From: Morinoia aosen
Taxonomy: Eukaryota > Arthropoda > Malacostraca > Amphipoda > Talitridae
NCBI GenBank assembly: GCA_030386875.1
Contig: CM059563.1
Coordinates: 17,998,001-18,062,000 of the forward strand
DNA: 64,000 bases
Direction of reading: 5' to 3'
Positions 1 through 12,524 of the stretch are shown here, one piece after another (position 1 is the first letter of the stretch; each line of letters opens with the position of its first letter). The notes below the pieces were generated by a model, which saw only the letters and a program-made list of their open reading frames with translations, made no database searches and was not told where the DNA came from. The translations under genes were made by a program, and so were the position numbers.

Positions 1-180
1 GCTGCGTACTTATACCTGATGTGGATTCCGCACATATACTAAGCTAATATAGACCACATACATGTACTTGGCTAATAGAGACCAAGTGCATGTAATTCAA
101 CTGTTACAGGCCACATACACGTACAAGAGTTTCGTACTTTAGCCGTTGTAGACCTCGTCCATGTACCTAGCTGAAAATAT
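1..180. repeat. Degenerate tandem repeat, about 30-bp unit
   Basis: Successive diverged units share a pattern of roughly CTAATAGAGACCACATACATGTAC with GTACTTGG spacers. No coding signal is visible. The array may start left of the window. Confidence 0.45.
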
Positions 181-1302
181 TAACGAAATTGATGTATCTG
201 TCATGTTGTGTGAGCGCTAATAAGAGTACCTGATGCATGAATAAAGTAGAGTTCACTCCTTCAAACATTACTGTAAATTACAAGCCATAAAACAAACAAA
301 AAACTATCCAAATGAAAATAAAACGACAATTTACTAATTGGAAATACGATTGTATCAGAACTCATGTTACTATTTTGAATATATCAAAAAAATTCACCTA
401 AGACGGAGTAGGTTCGAAGGGTAGGAGTTGTGTGTAAGAAATTAAATCGGTTAGTAAGTTAGTATAAAAATTTGTGCATTGCAAGTTACATTAAAAAAGG
501 AAACTTCTTAGTGATCGCTCCATTATAAGAATCGGGTTTTACAAATGATTTCTTAACTTTTTAAATAGTTAGTATTAGCTCTATCAGCTCCATCCGTTGG
601 TATAAGAAAGAGTACGCACTCAGTGTGGGCCTCTGCTTTTTTACTACTGATGATTCTGAACAAAACGACTCTGAGGCAAAATTTATTTTCATGAAACGCT
701 GACCATAGAATGAATTACAATGGCCCGGATGCCGCTGAGAATATTCTTGAAGTCATTCACTGTAAGTTCATCTCGCCCGTTATACGCATGATTTATGTAA
801 ATCATCAATACTAATAAATCTTTATTAATTTACTCATTCAGAAAGCATGTACCATAAAAAATAGAAATCCTAAGCCGAAAATAAAAAACAATTTATTTGT
901 TTTGAGGCGCGTTAAGAGAAACAGCAAAAGATGGTGAAAAAATTGATTACCCTAATTTTGACAACTTTCTCATTGCCTTTATTACATCAATTACACTAAT
1001 GCAATGATTGAACGAATTGGACTCTGCCCCAGAAACATACGGTTCTTTTTCGAAAATAGCCCTAATAAATAGTAATATCTGGGAAATTTCTTCCCTAATC
1101 TCTTCTTCGAAGTTCAGTACCGAGTGGCAGTTCCTTCCTCACTTTGACACCGGTGACAACCTGATGCAACCTCATTCAAATAACGGTGGTTGTGATAACA
1201 GCAATTAGAAAACAAAAACACAAACGTCAAAGGATTTTCCAACTTATGATTCCAAATTTAACCAGTACACTAATGCTCTCTCTCATGGCAAAGCCTAATC
1301 AC
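181..1302. other. AT-rich non-coding stretch, probably intron of the TRMT9B-like gene
   Basis: No exon with matching splice phase could be recognised on either strand. The missing C-terminal exon of the methyltransferase (family motif around Tyr-Tyr-His-Val-Phe) was looked for on the minus strand and not found, so this is most simply intron sequence leading to exons beyond position 1. Confidence 0.4.
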
Positions 1303-4300
1303 CTGCACACTCCGGCCCGGCGCGGTCGGAGGGTCTGGTAGAGGTAGAGTTCGGGTCCTCATGAGGGCCACCTCTACCCGGGCCCGGGCCAGCACTGCCG
1401 GTGGGCAGGAGGGCCCCACAGTCCCGGCAGATGGACGCCGCAGACCCACACGAGGAGCAGGGCAGCGGAGGTGAGCTGCCCGAACTCCGACTTTTGGCGG
1501 GCCGCTTCCTGACACCTCGCCGCGACCGCTGCCTGCCACACGCCAGTACACCTGTTATTCCTCCTCTGCTTCTGCTATGTGTTGTTGGTTATTGATGGAT
1601 TTATATTCTGCTTCTAGTGTACATTACTGTTTTTTATTGATTTCTCTTCTGCTTCTGTTGTCCATTATTGGTTTTTGATTGATTTCTCCTCTACTTCTGC
1701 CCTTCGTGATTGGTGTCTAATGGCGCTGGACTTTGGAAGCAGCCCGAGAATGGATCACTCGACTCGTCCCTGTTATCATTATCTATTCTACTTCATTGCA
1801 TAACTTGGCTAATATAAATGACTTCTTAGAGGTTCTTAAAACTACCTGCAATTTCATTAACTTTATCTGAAGCGGATCTATTCTCATGTACTTGTCGTAC
1901 AGTAAGTTTGTGAAAAAAAATTGTCGCTTGCAGGGATTTGTGAGCGATAGGAAAGCATCTCAGCGCCATGCTTATGTGGTGATAGCAGCTGACTTTTGAC
2001 TTTAACCTCAGACCAGCACAGACCCACTGACTCTAACCTCCGAGCAACACAGACCCTGTAACATTAACCTCCGAGCAGCACAGACCCAGGGACTCTGATG
2101 ACCTCAGACCAGCACAGAGCCTGTAACATTAACCTCCGAGCAGCACAGACCCAGGGACTTTAACCTCAGACCAGCACAGACCCTGTAACACTAACCTCCG
2201 AGCAACACAGACCCAGTGACTCTAACCTCAGACCAGCACAGACCCTGTAACATTAACCTCCGAGCAGCACAGACCCAGGGACTCTAACCTCAGACCAGCA
2301 CAGACCCTGTAACACTAACCTCCGAGCAACACAGACCCTGTGACTCTAACCTCAGACCAGCACAGATACTGTAACACTAACCTCTGAGCAACACAGACCT
2401 TGTGACTCTAACCTCAGACCAGCACAGACCCTGTAACACTAACCTCCGAGCAACACAGACCCAGGAACTCTAACCTCTGGACAGCGCTGGTGCCCTCACA
2501 GGCCTCACAGCCGGCGGCGGGCCGGGGCGGCGTGCAGTCGTCCTCGTCGGTGGTGGTAGGGGGTCCGGTGCTGGTCTGGTCACTGGGGTCCTGGCCCGAC
2601 GATGGCTTGTCGTCACTGGACGACAGACGGTCGGGGCGGCGCCACGGCACCAGCACGTCTTGCGACTCGAACTAGAACATGAGGGTCTTTTACTCGAAAT
2701 GAAGAGATAGAACAAAAGGAATTTTTACTCGAAATGAAGAAATATACCCAGAGGATGTTTTACTCGAAATGAAGAAATAGAACAAGATGTTTTATTCGAA
2801 ATGAAGAAATAGAACAAGAGGATGTTTTACTCGAACTGAAGAGAGAAAAGAGAGAACAAGAAAAGAGAACGCATTTTAATTCGAAGAATTTGAAGGGGGA
2901 AGCTACTAAAATTTAATAAAGTTAATTCAATAGAAAGGCCAAGTAGACAGAAAGAATGCCAGGAAAGAGCATATTTTAATCTTATAAATGAGAAAGTGAA
3001 CACTACTGAAGTGAAAAACGGTTATCTGAATACAGCGGCTAATTAAATGGGTAAAAATTGAAAAAACGCTATGGTGAGAACATTGAAATAATTGAAAAAG
3101 TGAAGTATGAATGATATCATGCAATCTATGTCGAAAAACAGGTGATAAGAAATTACGTGATATCATATCACCAATACATCAAGAACCAGCAAATTTCAAT
3201 TGCACCGAAGATTATAGTTTATCAATATAACGCAAATTAGACAGTAATCATTCCTGGACATCTCATCGTTTATTTCTTATTTAAAATATGTAAAATTTAA
3301 ACATGTGGAAGCCAACTATCATGCCCTTTACATTCGGAACGTAATGAGAATGAGACCAATTGAGGAATATGAAAGGTGTGACTTAGTTAACTGAAACACT
3401 TGCGAGTACACTTGTCTACTTGGTCAGTAGACGCTAAAAAAATGTACAATCCTTTTGTCGATCAATATGTACAACTAAGCGTAAATTCAGGTGAAATTTT
3501 TTACTAATATAGAAATTGCTGTTAGAAGTTGTAGAAGAAATTGATGTATACCTAAGATGTCAATCCCCTTTCCATTATTTTAACTTGCTCGGTAGCTATC
3601 CCACCCACCTCACGTTATTTCATTGACACGGCTGGTCGTCTGACTCATCCTGTTAGTCTTTTCAGTGATCGACAAACGATCCTACCATATTACACTTCGC
3701 CCTCCCGCTTATGGTTCTCAACTTGCCTCTGAATGAGTCACTAACTTTCAAACATCTCACATTTCTTCTTCCTATTTTTTCATATTTTTTTCTAGCTAAC
3801 TGCAGTGTAACTCTATCTTTTTATTACATACGCACGTACTTTTCTACTACAGGGTACTCAACTTTCACTGCAGGAAACTTACTTCTTTTCTACCCACTGC
3901 TATTCTACTTCAGGCCTACTTAGTTTTAGACACTACAGGCCTAATAAGCTCTTTACTATATACATACGTACCTGCCTTTTAGTGGAAGACCTACCCTCGT
4001 CTATCACAAAACAATGCACCCACCTTCCTGCACAACATACTTTTCCAACGCAAGACTTACGCACCTCGACCACAAAACAATACTCCCACCTTCCTGCACT
4101 ATATGCATTCTCATCACAAGTCCTACTCACCTCCAATAGAAGACAATGCTTACACCTTCCTGAGTAAAATGCCTTCTCATCACAAGTCACTCCCACTTCT
4201 AACACGAGACAATACACCCAATTTGCCTTCTCACCACAAAACCTACCCACGTCTAACACAACGCAACGCACCCACCTTCCTGTGCTTCTGTTCCATGGCC

Positions 4301-7043
4301 CACACGCTAATCATGAGCCTGCCTCCGATTCTAAGTATCCTAGCAAGCTCCCTGATGGCCCGAACACGACGCTCTGTCGTGGCGAAGTGATGGATGACCG
4401 CGATGCTGAGTGCAGCGTCGAAACTGTCGTCGCGCACTGGTAGGGACAGGTTGTCCGCCATCAGCATCTGTGGCACACGCGTGAATTAGTCGAGTTCGTT
4501 CTCACAAAAACAGCACCAGGAAACTGATAAAAGGGACTCATGTATGCCTTCTCAGGGCAAAGCCTGCTTACATCTTCCTGGCCTGGTATTTTTGTCCATG
4601 AGCCATACATTTGAAGAGGCGTCATTTTTTGTGATATAAAGAAAGGTAACATCAAATGTTTTTCTTGTTGGTCCATGTGGGGCCTCAGTAATACAACATT
4701 CTGATCTATTTGCTCACTACAAATACTGCCACCAATTCTTCTTGTCCTCACCTTTCTTCTTCAAAAAACAATGCAAGATCCCTGAGCTCAAGTCGGTGCC
4801 AGAATAGAAGTCGAGGAAACACACCTGGAAGCTGTTCTGACGCGCGGTTTTGGCAACACTCGCGCATCTGTCCAGGCCGAGCTTGAAGATTTGAGAGTTG
4901 GTAGACAGATACTTGCCGTTGCCGCAGCCTGGGGGAATGAAGTGTAGTCAGCAAACACATGCAGATTTTTTAGTATTTGTCACTAACAAATGTTTTACCA
5001 ACACCCAGAGTTTAAGAGGACAGCTTGTGTTGTCAGTGAAGAAATAAGTGGAATCCTACCTATACCAAGAAAGGGCTTACCAAAAATATCTATGTGCTGA
5101 AACTTTACAATAGCTGACGACTTCAGTGTATATATTGTGGATTACAGGTAAAGAATATCAAGACCTCAAAAATTCAGCCCTACTCTATGAGTTATTTATA
5201 ATTAATATTTAGTTTAATATATGTTCATGGACTATTTTAATTTCACAACGCGAAGCGTTATACTTCCGACAATGAAGACCCTAGTTCATTCCCACTCTGG
5301 CCCTCGCCGTATTTTAATCAGCGTTGGTGCAGCCACTCAGGTGAAAGTAGAAAAGCAAACGGGGAAAAGTAAAATTTACAGAAGTGAATGTATACCTTCC
5401 CTACGGTTTTATAAAAAAAAAGTGATTACCCAGGCTGACTCACTTCCCTGCGGAACTTTTTGCTATAGCATTGATAATAAAGCCCTGTTCTTGGGCGGCT
5501 ATAATCATAGATGATTTGGTGAAAAAAATTGACTGAGTTCCTTGCAGTATCCATGATTATTATCCGTGTAGTTGGCAATTATTGTTATTGACATTTATCG
5601 TCTTTGTTTTTCACAGTCATGTTCGTTGTTGATAGGATGTTAATCACAGCTATCATTATTGTTTATCACTACATGTCGTTGCTGTTCGTAAAATTTTCGA
5701 AAAATAATGGCAATTACTGACGTTGTTTTTGAAGTAATCATTTTCGTTGTTATATGCAAGAAATCACTGTCCTATCCATTGATAACTATGTTTATTTTCA
5801 TAATTTTTCAAGTCATTATTATTTTATTCATTGATCTTGTTCCTTAATACAGTACTAGTTACTAGTTACAGCTGTGCTCTATGTGCACTAGCAGAGCGGC
5901 ACACATTGATGCAAATCTTATGAATTTCACAGACGTACGCGTCTATACTTTTATGTATTCTACTTTTATATGTGTAAACGGACAAATTTATATGTACGTA
6001 CTTATATATAATTTCTGATATATACTTACCTATCTCCACAAAATGCTTACTATCTCAACTTACCTATCTCAATAGTGCTGGCGCATAGGTATTCACCTAT
6101 TTTTAGACATTCATACGTCACCGAAATACTGCAATATTATAGAGTAATCTTTTTATGTTATTTTTGTGCCCCGTCATTCACTATAAAAACATTCCAAAAG
6201 CATTGCATTGATATACAATTTACTATTCTCTCTATCGTTTCTGAAATAATTGATTCAAAATAGATTGAGAGTCCAAAAAAGTTGCGACACTTCACACCTA
6301 CACGGGCGACTCCGGCGCTGTCAGACCATCAGCAGTGTAGACCTTGTAGGTAAATCTGAATATGAAGAAGTATCCGTGAAATGTTTCACCTTCACTGGAC
6401 GTTTGTTCAACCCCCAAGGCTTCAATTACCCATGCGTATCTATCTTAATTCTATTTGAAACGACGCTTATGGTTTGCATTTTGACGGCAACGTGCGCCAC
6501 CGGTGGCCGCGGAAGGGATTTTCATAATGGTGTTGACTGACCAGCGGTCAAAACTCAATTTTCATAAATACTTAATTTAATCTAAATAAATACATGAACA
6601 AAGTAATTTTTACTATATTTAAAATTGCTTACTACAATCAACTTTAAGTTCGAGTTGAATATTGAACTTCAGTTTAAAAAATTGCGGTCAAAGTGTAAGG
6701 CTTATAAAGGAAAAGTATTACCAAGCTACAACGTTTCTCGTAAAAAGAGGCTGTATAAAACACTACTACCAACCATATACGTCATACGTAGAAGTTCCAA
6801 ACTGTCATAAATTTAACTACTCACGAAAAATAACAATGCCGGAGTTCTCACGCCTCACTCACCCACATCAGCCACCAGGGAACCAGGCTCGAGCTCCTCT
6901 AGGAACCTTGCCACCTTGGGCCAGGCTCTGCCTCTGTCGCTGCCCAGGTGCCATGAGATCTGGTCATACACATCGTGCACGTACGCCCTCTCGAGCGCTA
7001 CTGAGCGGGCCTCCCGCTCCTTGCGGCTCTCTTCAGGTGTCAT
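1303..7043 (-). CDS. TRMT9B: TRMT9B / Trm9-like tRNA methyltransferase-family protein, 5 exons, 3' partial
   Basis: Exons, in transcription order: 7043-6863, 4928-4825, 4467-4276, 2671-2475 and 1532-1303. Phases 1, 0, 0, 2, 1 join without a frame break, giving about 301 residues from ATG 7043. SAM motif I (ADVGCGNGKYL, residues 58-68) spans the exon 1-2 junction. Later family signatures are SIAVIHHF (about 116-123) and VWAMEQKHRK followed by FESQDVLVPW (about 150-169). The last pair resembles vertebrate TRMT9B more than ALKBH8. Exon 5 encodes an Arg/Ser-rich, Cys-containing linker (CSSCGS, CRDCG). The family methylates wobble-uridine side chains in tRNA or, for TRMT9B and Drosophila fid, acts as a regulatory relative; which applies here is not visible. 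The donors of exons 3 and 4 touch tandem arrays. The exon 5 acceptor is the weakest call because its pyrimidine tract is poor. Confidence 0.88.
1985..2474. repeat. About 62-bp minisatellite abutting the exon 4 donor of the TRMT9B-like gene
   Basis: Roughly eight units alternate ACCTCAGACCAGCACAGACC and ACCTCCGAGCAACACAGACC half-units. The array ends at the exon 4 splice donor. On the minus strand most units carry GAG-GTTAGAG-like sequence matching the authentic donor (AGAG followed by GTTAGAG at 2478-2468). Confidence 0.85.
2672..2880. repeat. 35-45-bp tandem repeat abutting the exon 4 acceptor of the TRMT9B-like gene
   Basis: Four to five units of TTTTACTCGAAATGAAGAAA followed by TAGAACAAGAGGATG. 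The exon edge at 2664-2685 reads GACTCGAACTAGAACATGAGG on the plus strand and aligns with the unit apart from an internal gap. The array therefore appears to include the first bases of exon 4 plus its acceptor. Confidence 0.7.
3960..4275. repeat. About 65-bp degenerate repeat abutting the exon 3 donor of the TRMT9B-like gene
   Basis: Four units start with AAAACAATGCACCCACCTTC or variants and contain TCTCATCACAAGTC. The CACCTTCCTG core recurs near 4015, 4093 and 4155 and again at the real exon 3 donor (4273-4282), so the minus strand carries several CAGGAAGGTG decoy donors. Confidence 0.7.
6477..6695. mobile_element. PiggyBac-like MITE, copy 1
   Basis: A 219-bp element in intron 1 of the TRMT9B-like gene. 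It matches 21920-22135 and 37860-38079 over its length. The right end is GCGGTCAAAGTG, the inverse of the family terminus CACTTTGACNGC. The flanking TTAA is degraded (TTTG on the left, TAAG on the right). Confidence 0.65.
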
Positions 7044-10000
7044 TTCAGTCTGGTTTGTGGTCCCGGCAGTCTGCTCCTAAATCAGTGCGCACCGCGCCTC
7101 AGCCAGCTGATGTGCCAATATTTGAAGCTCGCGTAGATCGCTGGCAGTCACCGGTTCCCTCTCCAGGATTCAGTAGCTGCTGTTTTTGTAACTAGGGCTG
7201 CAGTGCTTAGGTGTTTTTTTACTGAGGTCTCGAAAACGGTTTTGCTAACACCTCGGATTGCTTACGCTGATCTAGGAAACGGTTTGGACCACTGGATTCC
7301 AGTGGCAGTTTTTCTAAGAGAGGTTTGGGTAACTTTGTTTCTCTAACGGGGTTCAGGTACGATGATTTTTTCGATATTACTTGCACCGGACGTACAGATG
7401 ATAGGACTAATCTTGCAATATCTTTGGTCTTAGCGGCAGGAGAGAGTAACCTTTTGATCCCAAAAACGCTAACTTGGATGAAATATCAGCTTAGTTGTAA
7501 TGTTTGAACAATGTCTTACTGTAATTAAGACTTTTGCTTAAAAGTCAATTAAACATCATTGCGAATGATGTTAGATAGCATCATCTTTTAATTTCGATGT
7601 AGTTCTAATGTTCTTAATATCATTATTTAGTTTTGCTATCGATATGCAGCGTTGTGATCGATGCATGCGGCTCGGTATCGTAAGCAATTAATTTTCATCA
7701 GTACACAAGTACTAAACTCTAGCGTCGAAGAACTGATCGAGTTGGTTTGGGATTTTATACATCATTTGCCCGTGATCACAGCCTTAGTTTCGATTCGATG
7801 ACTTCACTGTGTTGGTCAGTACGGCAAGAGGCAGTGAGCTAGTTGCTAACTAGCATTGTAAACTAGAGCTCCCGGATCAAGTACAAAGAAATTAAACAAT
7901 TACATCTCGCTAAACGATACTTTCGATGCTATACTTCAGCTAACCAAGAAAATACCACAGTCATAGTTAATTGATATGTTGCTTTCCTGTCATAAATTCA
8001 ACTAACCAGGAAAATAATAATACCCTAATAGTACGCTCATTTTTCAGCAGCATGGCTGGGAACTCACAAGATGGTCCTGAGCACGATCCAAATTTTCTAC
8101 CGAGGTCGCGCAATGTCGGGTCGTTGTGACACACTGACATCCTGAGCGTAAAATAGTTGGAGATTCGTTGATTACAAAATAAACCACACTGGATGAAATT
8201 CAAAAACCGATGAAATAGATCAATATTCAAATACCTTTTTCGTTTTTATTCGTTGATGAAGTAAGCTATGATTCCGAATTGGAAGCCGTGAGTTGGTCCA
8301 AAGTAAACGGAAGCTAGGGTCAGATTGAATCAGTTTTGCAATGAGGCTCAGACGTTGAGGTGAGGTTAGATATTGAATTGTGATTGTTAAAGTCTGTAGC
8401 AGACGACTGGTTATGAAGGCCTGATGGCTTCACAGCAGCACCGGAAGATGGCAGGGCAAAAAGGAACCTCGCAAGCCCTCGACAGTACGTCATGAGGGCC
8501 CTCCATGTTTCGGACCGGCGCCCACCACTGCCTCACAGCTGGAATATTACTGAGGTCACAGGTCTTTCGATGCGGAATTTTAACTTCGGTATCTCTTGGT
8601 CATATTCCTTCCATGCTGAGCCGATAGTTTCTACCTTTAAGAAACAGATCGAGTGTGAGGCACTGTATCTCTAGAATCGTGAGGGTATAAACCTAAGCAT
8701 TGCCGAAACACGGGCATGAACACAGGTACGATATTATGTATGAATTTCTGGAACTATGCACCTACACGGAAGTTTATTTACTGGAGACCGAAAATCTCAC
8801 GGTCTCTTATAGTTGCTCAAATTTCGTTGCGTTGAGAGCCCTTATTGTACCGCCATACTGCTTCTCACTGCTTTGAAAGTGATATCTTGTCACTTTCTTG
8901 ATATGCATTTGAATCTTGAAGGGGTCATTTCCAAGAACTAATCATTTAAGAAGTAACATCTAACAAAATTGATTTTTTTCTCACAGTTGAGTGGAACAAC
9001 TGTTTCCTAAATTTAGAAGCTAAACTTGGCATTACACTTTCGAAAAAGTAACTTTCTTCTAAAAGAATTTGAATTTTTACCTACTCGCATCAATTTAAGA
9101 AGATATAGTAAAATAAATCAAGAATTAATTTATTGAATTCATTGGATATTTTTGTGAGCATAAATTACGAAACTACTCTGGATTTCCGTTATAAGCCGAC
9201 CTCACTTGATGAAACTTTAGCCACTGACTGACCATAAGAAAATATCAAGTCTCTTCAGTATTCATTTTCGTAGCCGGTGTCTGGGCAACCGATTTTTAGT
9301 ACTCTATGATTGCGATACTTGGCAATCGCTCACGTTTGGTCGTTTATGAGAAAGAATTCTTAGCGTTTGTTTCTATTTTCACTTCATTTTTCTTCGGTGC
9401 TCACGTGACAGAAGTGCTCCCTTCCGATGCTCCTCTGCCCCCTTGGTGAAGTGTTCCGTCTCGTTCCTGCAACAAAATACAAAGTCTCTAATAAACACAC
9501 AAAAACATAACAATACAATTAAAAATAAACTCGTAGCACAGAACAATAACGATAAAATAGACAAAATATTTATAGAGTAAAACGCCATAATTGAATTTAA
9601 AGAAGTAGTACGGTATTTTTCAACAAAATTTATCCTCATAGTAAAGTCTCCAAATTGTTTTTTTGCGCCGTTTTGATAATATAATGAAATATAGCAAGCC
9701 CTTCGAGCTCCGTGATAGATGGAAATAAAAATTGCAATTGATTGAGCACTCGAGCATTGTTGCCGGAAGTATTTTATTTATACGGTAAACGGGATGCTAG
9801 ACGCACGATGACATTCAGTTCCACATCTGTAACTTCCATCGATCAAGAAACTCTTGCGTAATAGGATGGCAATCTTAACAATCATTTACCACACTATTCC
9901 ATTCAGATCAAAGGAATAGTATTATTAAGAAAAAAATTACTCAGAGAACAAAACCCGTTTCTGTTTCCTACGTCCAGAGATGCTGTCGATTCGCAGCACC

Positions 10001-10860
10001 AGAAAACCAACTCACTTCCATTTCCTGACTTCAATGAAAGCATTGCTCACACGTTAAAAAAGATTTTATTCCCATTACTCCCATTTACTCCCATTTTTAA
10101 TTAGAAATTTTACTCACTGCCATCACTCAATACTGAAACTTACGTACGAGAACATCGAACAACTAATTCTCGAATTATTCAATAAAAAGCTAAAGGACCA
10201 AGCTCGAAACACGGCCCAACAAAAACATTTGCCGTTCAGTCGCCTAACAGTTTTGCCTCTAACCTCTTCACACGAATGTGATGTTGAGATAATAAAAAAA
10301 TTTAAAGAACAATAGTTGAAACATGAACTCAAAATATAAAATAAAACCCAAAAGTTTGATGCAAAAATGAACAGAAATTGCCCTGGTGAGCGCACGTTGA
10401 TTCTCATGATAATAATGATGATTAAATTGATTGAGATGCAATCAATGGTCCTTTCTGGCATGACGATAGTTTTTCTGACCTGGCCTTCTTATAATAAGAT
10501 GGGAGTTTACCCCATTTCCTACGTGAAAATTTTTTGCATCCTTTCATTGAGAAAGTATAAGAGTGCGCATAAAATAACACAGTTCAAAAGTCAAAATAAC
10601 ATTCGTTTACATAGATTTTCGATTACACTTTTCTCTGCAGTGAACATGTTGGGAATTATAAAGTAAGACATTTGTTCCATACTCGAAAATATTGTCGTTA
10701 AAGAAATGCTGTGTTGCGGCGTGTGATAGGTACGATGCGACCATCATTCACTGCTTTATTCGGTTCCTATGTTTGCAATTTTTTAAATGAATTAAAAAAT
10801 TCAGGTGTTGTACGAGTATTAGTTCCCTGAGTTCCGTTATATTCACACAATAATCATTTA
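7044..10860. other. AT-rich stretch without recognisable genes
   Basis: It begins upstream of the methyltransferase start codon and so should include that gene's promoter or 5' UTR, but no TATA box or CpG-rich core stands out. Open frames are short (up to about 112 codons) and show no family resemblance or convincing splice sites. The GC-richer patch near 8400-8550 has no identifiable product. Confidence 0.4.
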
Positions 10861-10879
10861 CGTTCGACTCATCGGAGTC

Positions 10880-11315
10880 TATCATTCGCATCACATCCCT
10901 AGTTCTATAGGATCCACCATTTTTGTGGATTCATCTTTAGCGTAGGATTTATGGCTCATCACTTGAGTGGGAATGATGCGGGTTCATCATGTTCGTGAGA
11001 ATCACTTGGAATACATCATTTGCGTGAGGGCTATCTTTCAATAGTGGAACATAATGCGCTTGGGGTCTATCAATAGCGTGGAAAATCATCATTTTCCCGA
11101 GGTTCACCGAATGAATGGAGTCAATCCCTTGCGTGGGGCTCATCATTTTCCCGAGGTTCACCTAATGAATGGAATCAATCCCTTACGTGGGGCTCATTAT
11201 TTTCCCGAGGTTCACCTAATGAATGGAGTCAATCCTTTGCGTAGAGCTCACCATTTTCCCGAGTTTCACCTAATGAATGGAGTCAATCCTTTCATCATTT
11301 TCCCATCAACCGCTT
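10880..11315. repeat. 54-bp minisatellite
   Basis: About four good units between 11095 and 11310 share TTTTCCCGAGGTTCACCTAA and TGAATGGAGTCAATCC. A more decayed stretch runs left to about 10880. Because 54 is a multiple of three, open frames through the array (for example 11054-11317) are expected and not evidence of a gene. Confidence 0.8.
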
Positions 11316-11444
11316 AGTGGTCTGTCAGTGGTGTGGGGCCCCTCATCACCTCACGCACAACAGAAATAAAGGAAGAAAAGGGTTCCCAGAGAGCACAGCA
11401 TCTGGGACGTCAGGTCATGTCACGAGACGCGGCGTAGCGAGTGT

Positions 11445-12170
11445 TTGAAGCGGATATCACAGAGCTGTGTGGCTGTGCAGCGGCCTTGTATGTGCCATGG
11501 GTGCTCCTTGTGTGTGTGTGCTGTGTTTTTGTGCTCCGTGTGGTAGTGTGTGGGCCACCGGCGCTCCATGTGTGTGTGCGTGTTGTGTTGTTGCGCTCCA
11601 TGTATGTGATGTGTTGTTATGCTCCATGTGTACGTGTGTGCTGTGTTGTTGTGCTCCGTGTGGTAGTGTGTGTGCCACCGGCGCTCCATGTGTGTGTGTG
11701 TTGTGTTGTTGCACTTCATGTGTGTGATGTGTTGTTATGCTCCATGTGTACGTGTGTACTGTGTTGTTGTGCTTCATGCGTGTGTGTTGTGTTGCTGTGC
11801 TCCATGTGGTAATGCGTGTGTGTGCTGTTGTGTTCCATGTGAGAGTTACAGAGGTACTCCGTGTTTGCGTGTGCGCTGTTGTGCTCCGTGTGGTGTTGTG
11901 TGAGTGTTCTTGTGCTACATTTTGTGCTGTGTGTGGATTGTGTTCAAGTTGATGCTGATGTATATTGTACTACAGTTGGGACTGTGTGTGTTTTCTGTTC
12001 CGTGTTCTGTTGCGTGAGTGTTTTTATGCTTCATTGTAGTGCTGTGTGTGGTTTGTTGGATCCCAGGTGATGCTGTGAGTCTGTTGATGTGCTTCGGGTT
12101 GTGCTGTGTGTTTGTTATTGTGTTCCAAATAGTGTTATGAGTATGTGCTTGGTGTGCGTTCATGCATGTA
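11445..12170. repeat. TG-rich degenerate minisatellite
   Basis: Variants of TGTGTTGTTGTGCTCCATGT recur with a period near 30 bp and a higher-order duplication (11500-11600 against 11630-11710). Six overlapping open frames of up to 123 codons come from the near absence of stop codons in TG/CA-rich repeats. Confidence 0.8.
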
Positions 12171-12524
12171 TGCCCTGTTGTTCACAAGGGCGTGTTTAAA
12201 GGAATTATTGCGCTACATGTTGACAGAATTGAGCACTGGGCGAAATAAGCGATAAATTCCAGAGAATTCCCTTTCCAGTTCTCCATCACTGGAGCAATGC
12301 ATTGCAGGCTGGTCATACGGGTTCATTATAGTAGATGCTCCTGATACATTCAGCTTTCCTCACCTTGTTGTTATGTGGCCCTGATTTATAATTTCACTTT
12401 GTGCCTCGTGGAAAAGGCCTGCTGATTCTTGTTCATTAATTTGGTTGAATCATCGCTGTATATTTGATTGATTGCTCCGTGTGAATTATTCTGGTATTTA
12501 TCTATGCAATCATTTGGTTCCTCC

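Noticed and set aside
1303-1560. Alternative exon 5 acceptor of the TRMT9B-like gene at about 1552 (AACAG)
   Set aside because: In the required phase it reads into a stop (GGG TAG) and loses the Ser/Arg/Cys-rich sequence; the acceptor before 1532 keeps the frame to a good donor.
11410-12163. Cys/Val-rich and His/Thr-rich frames
   Set aside because: TG/CA-rich minisatellite read on each strand; no conserved protein features.
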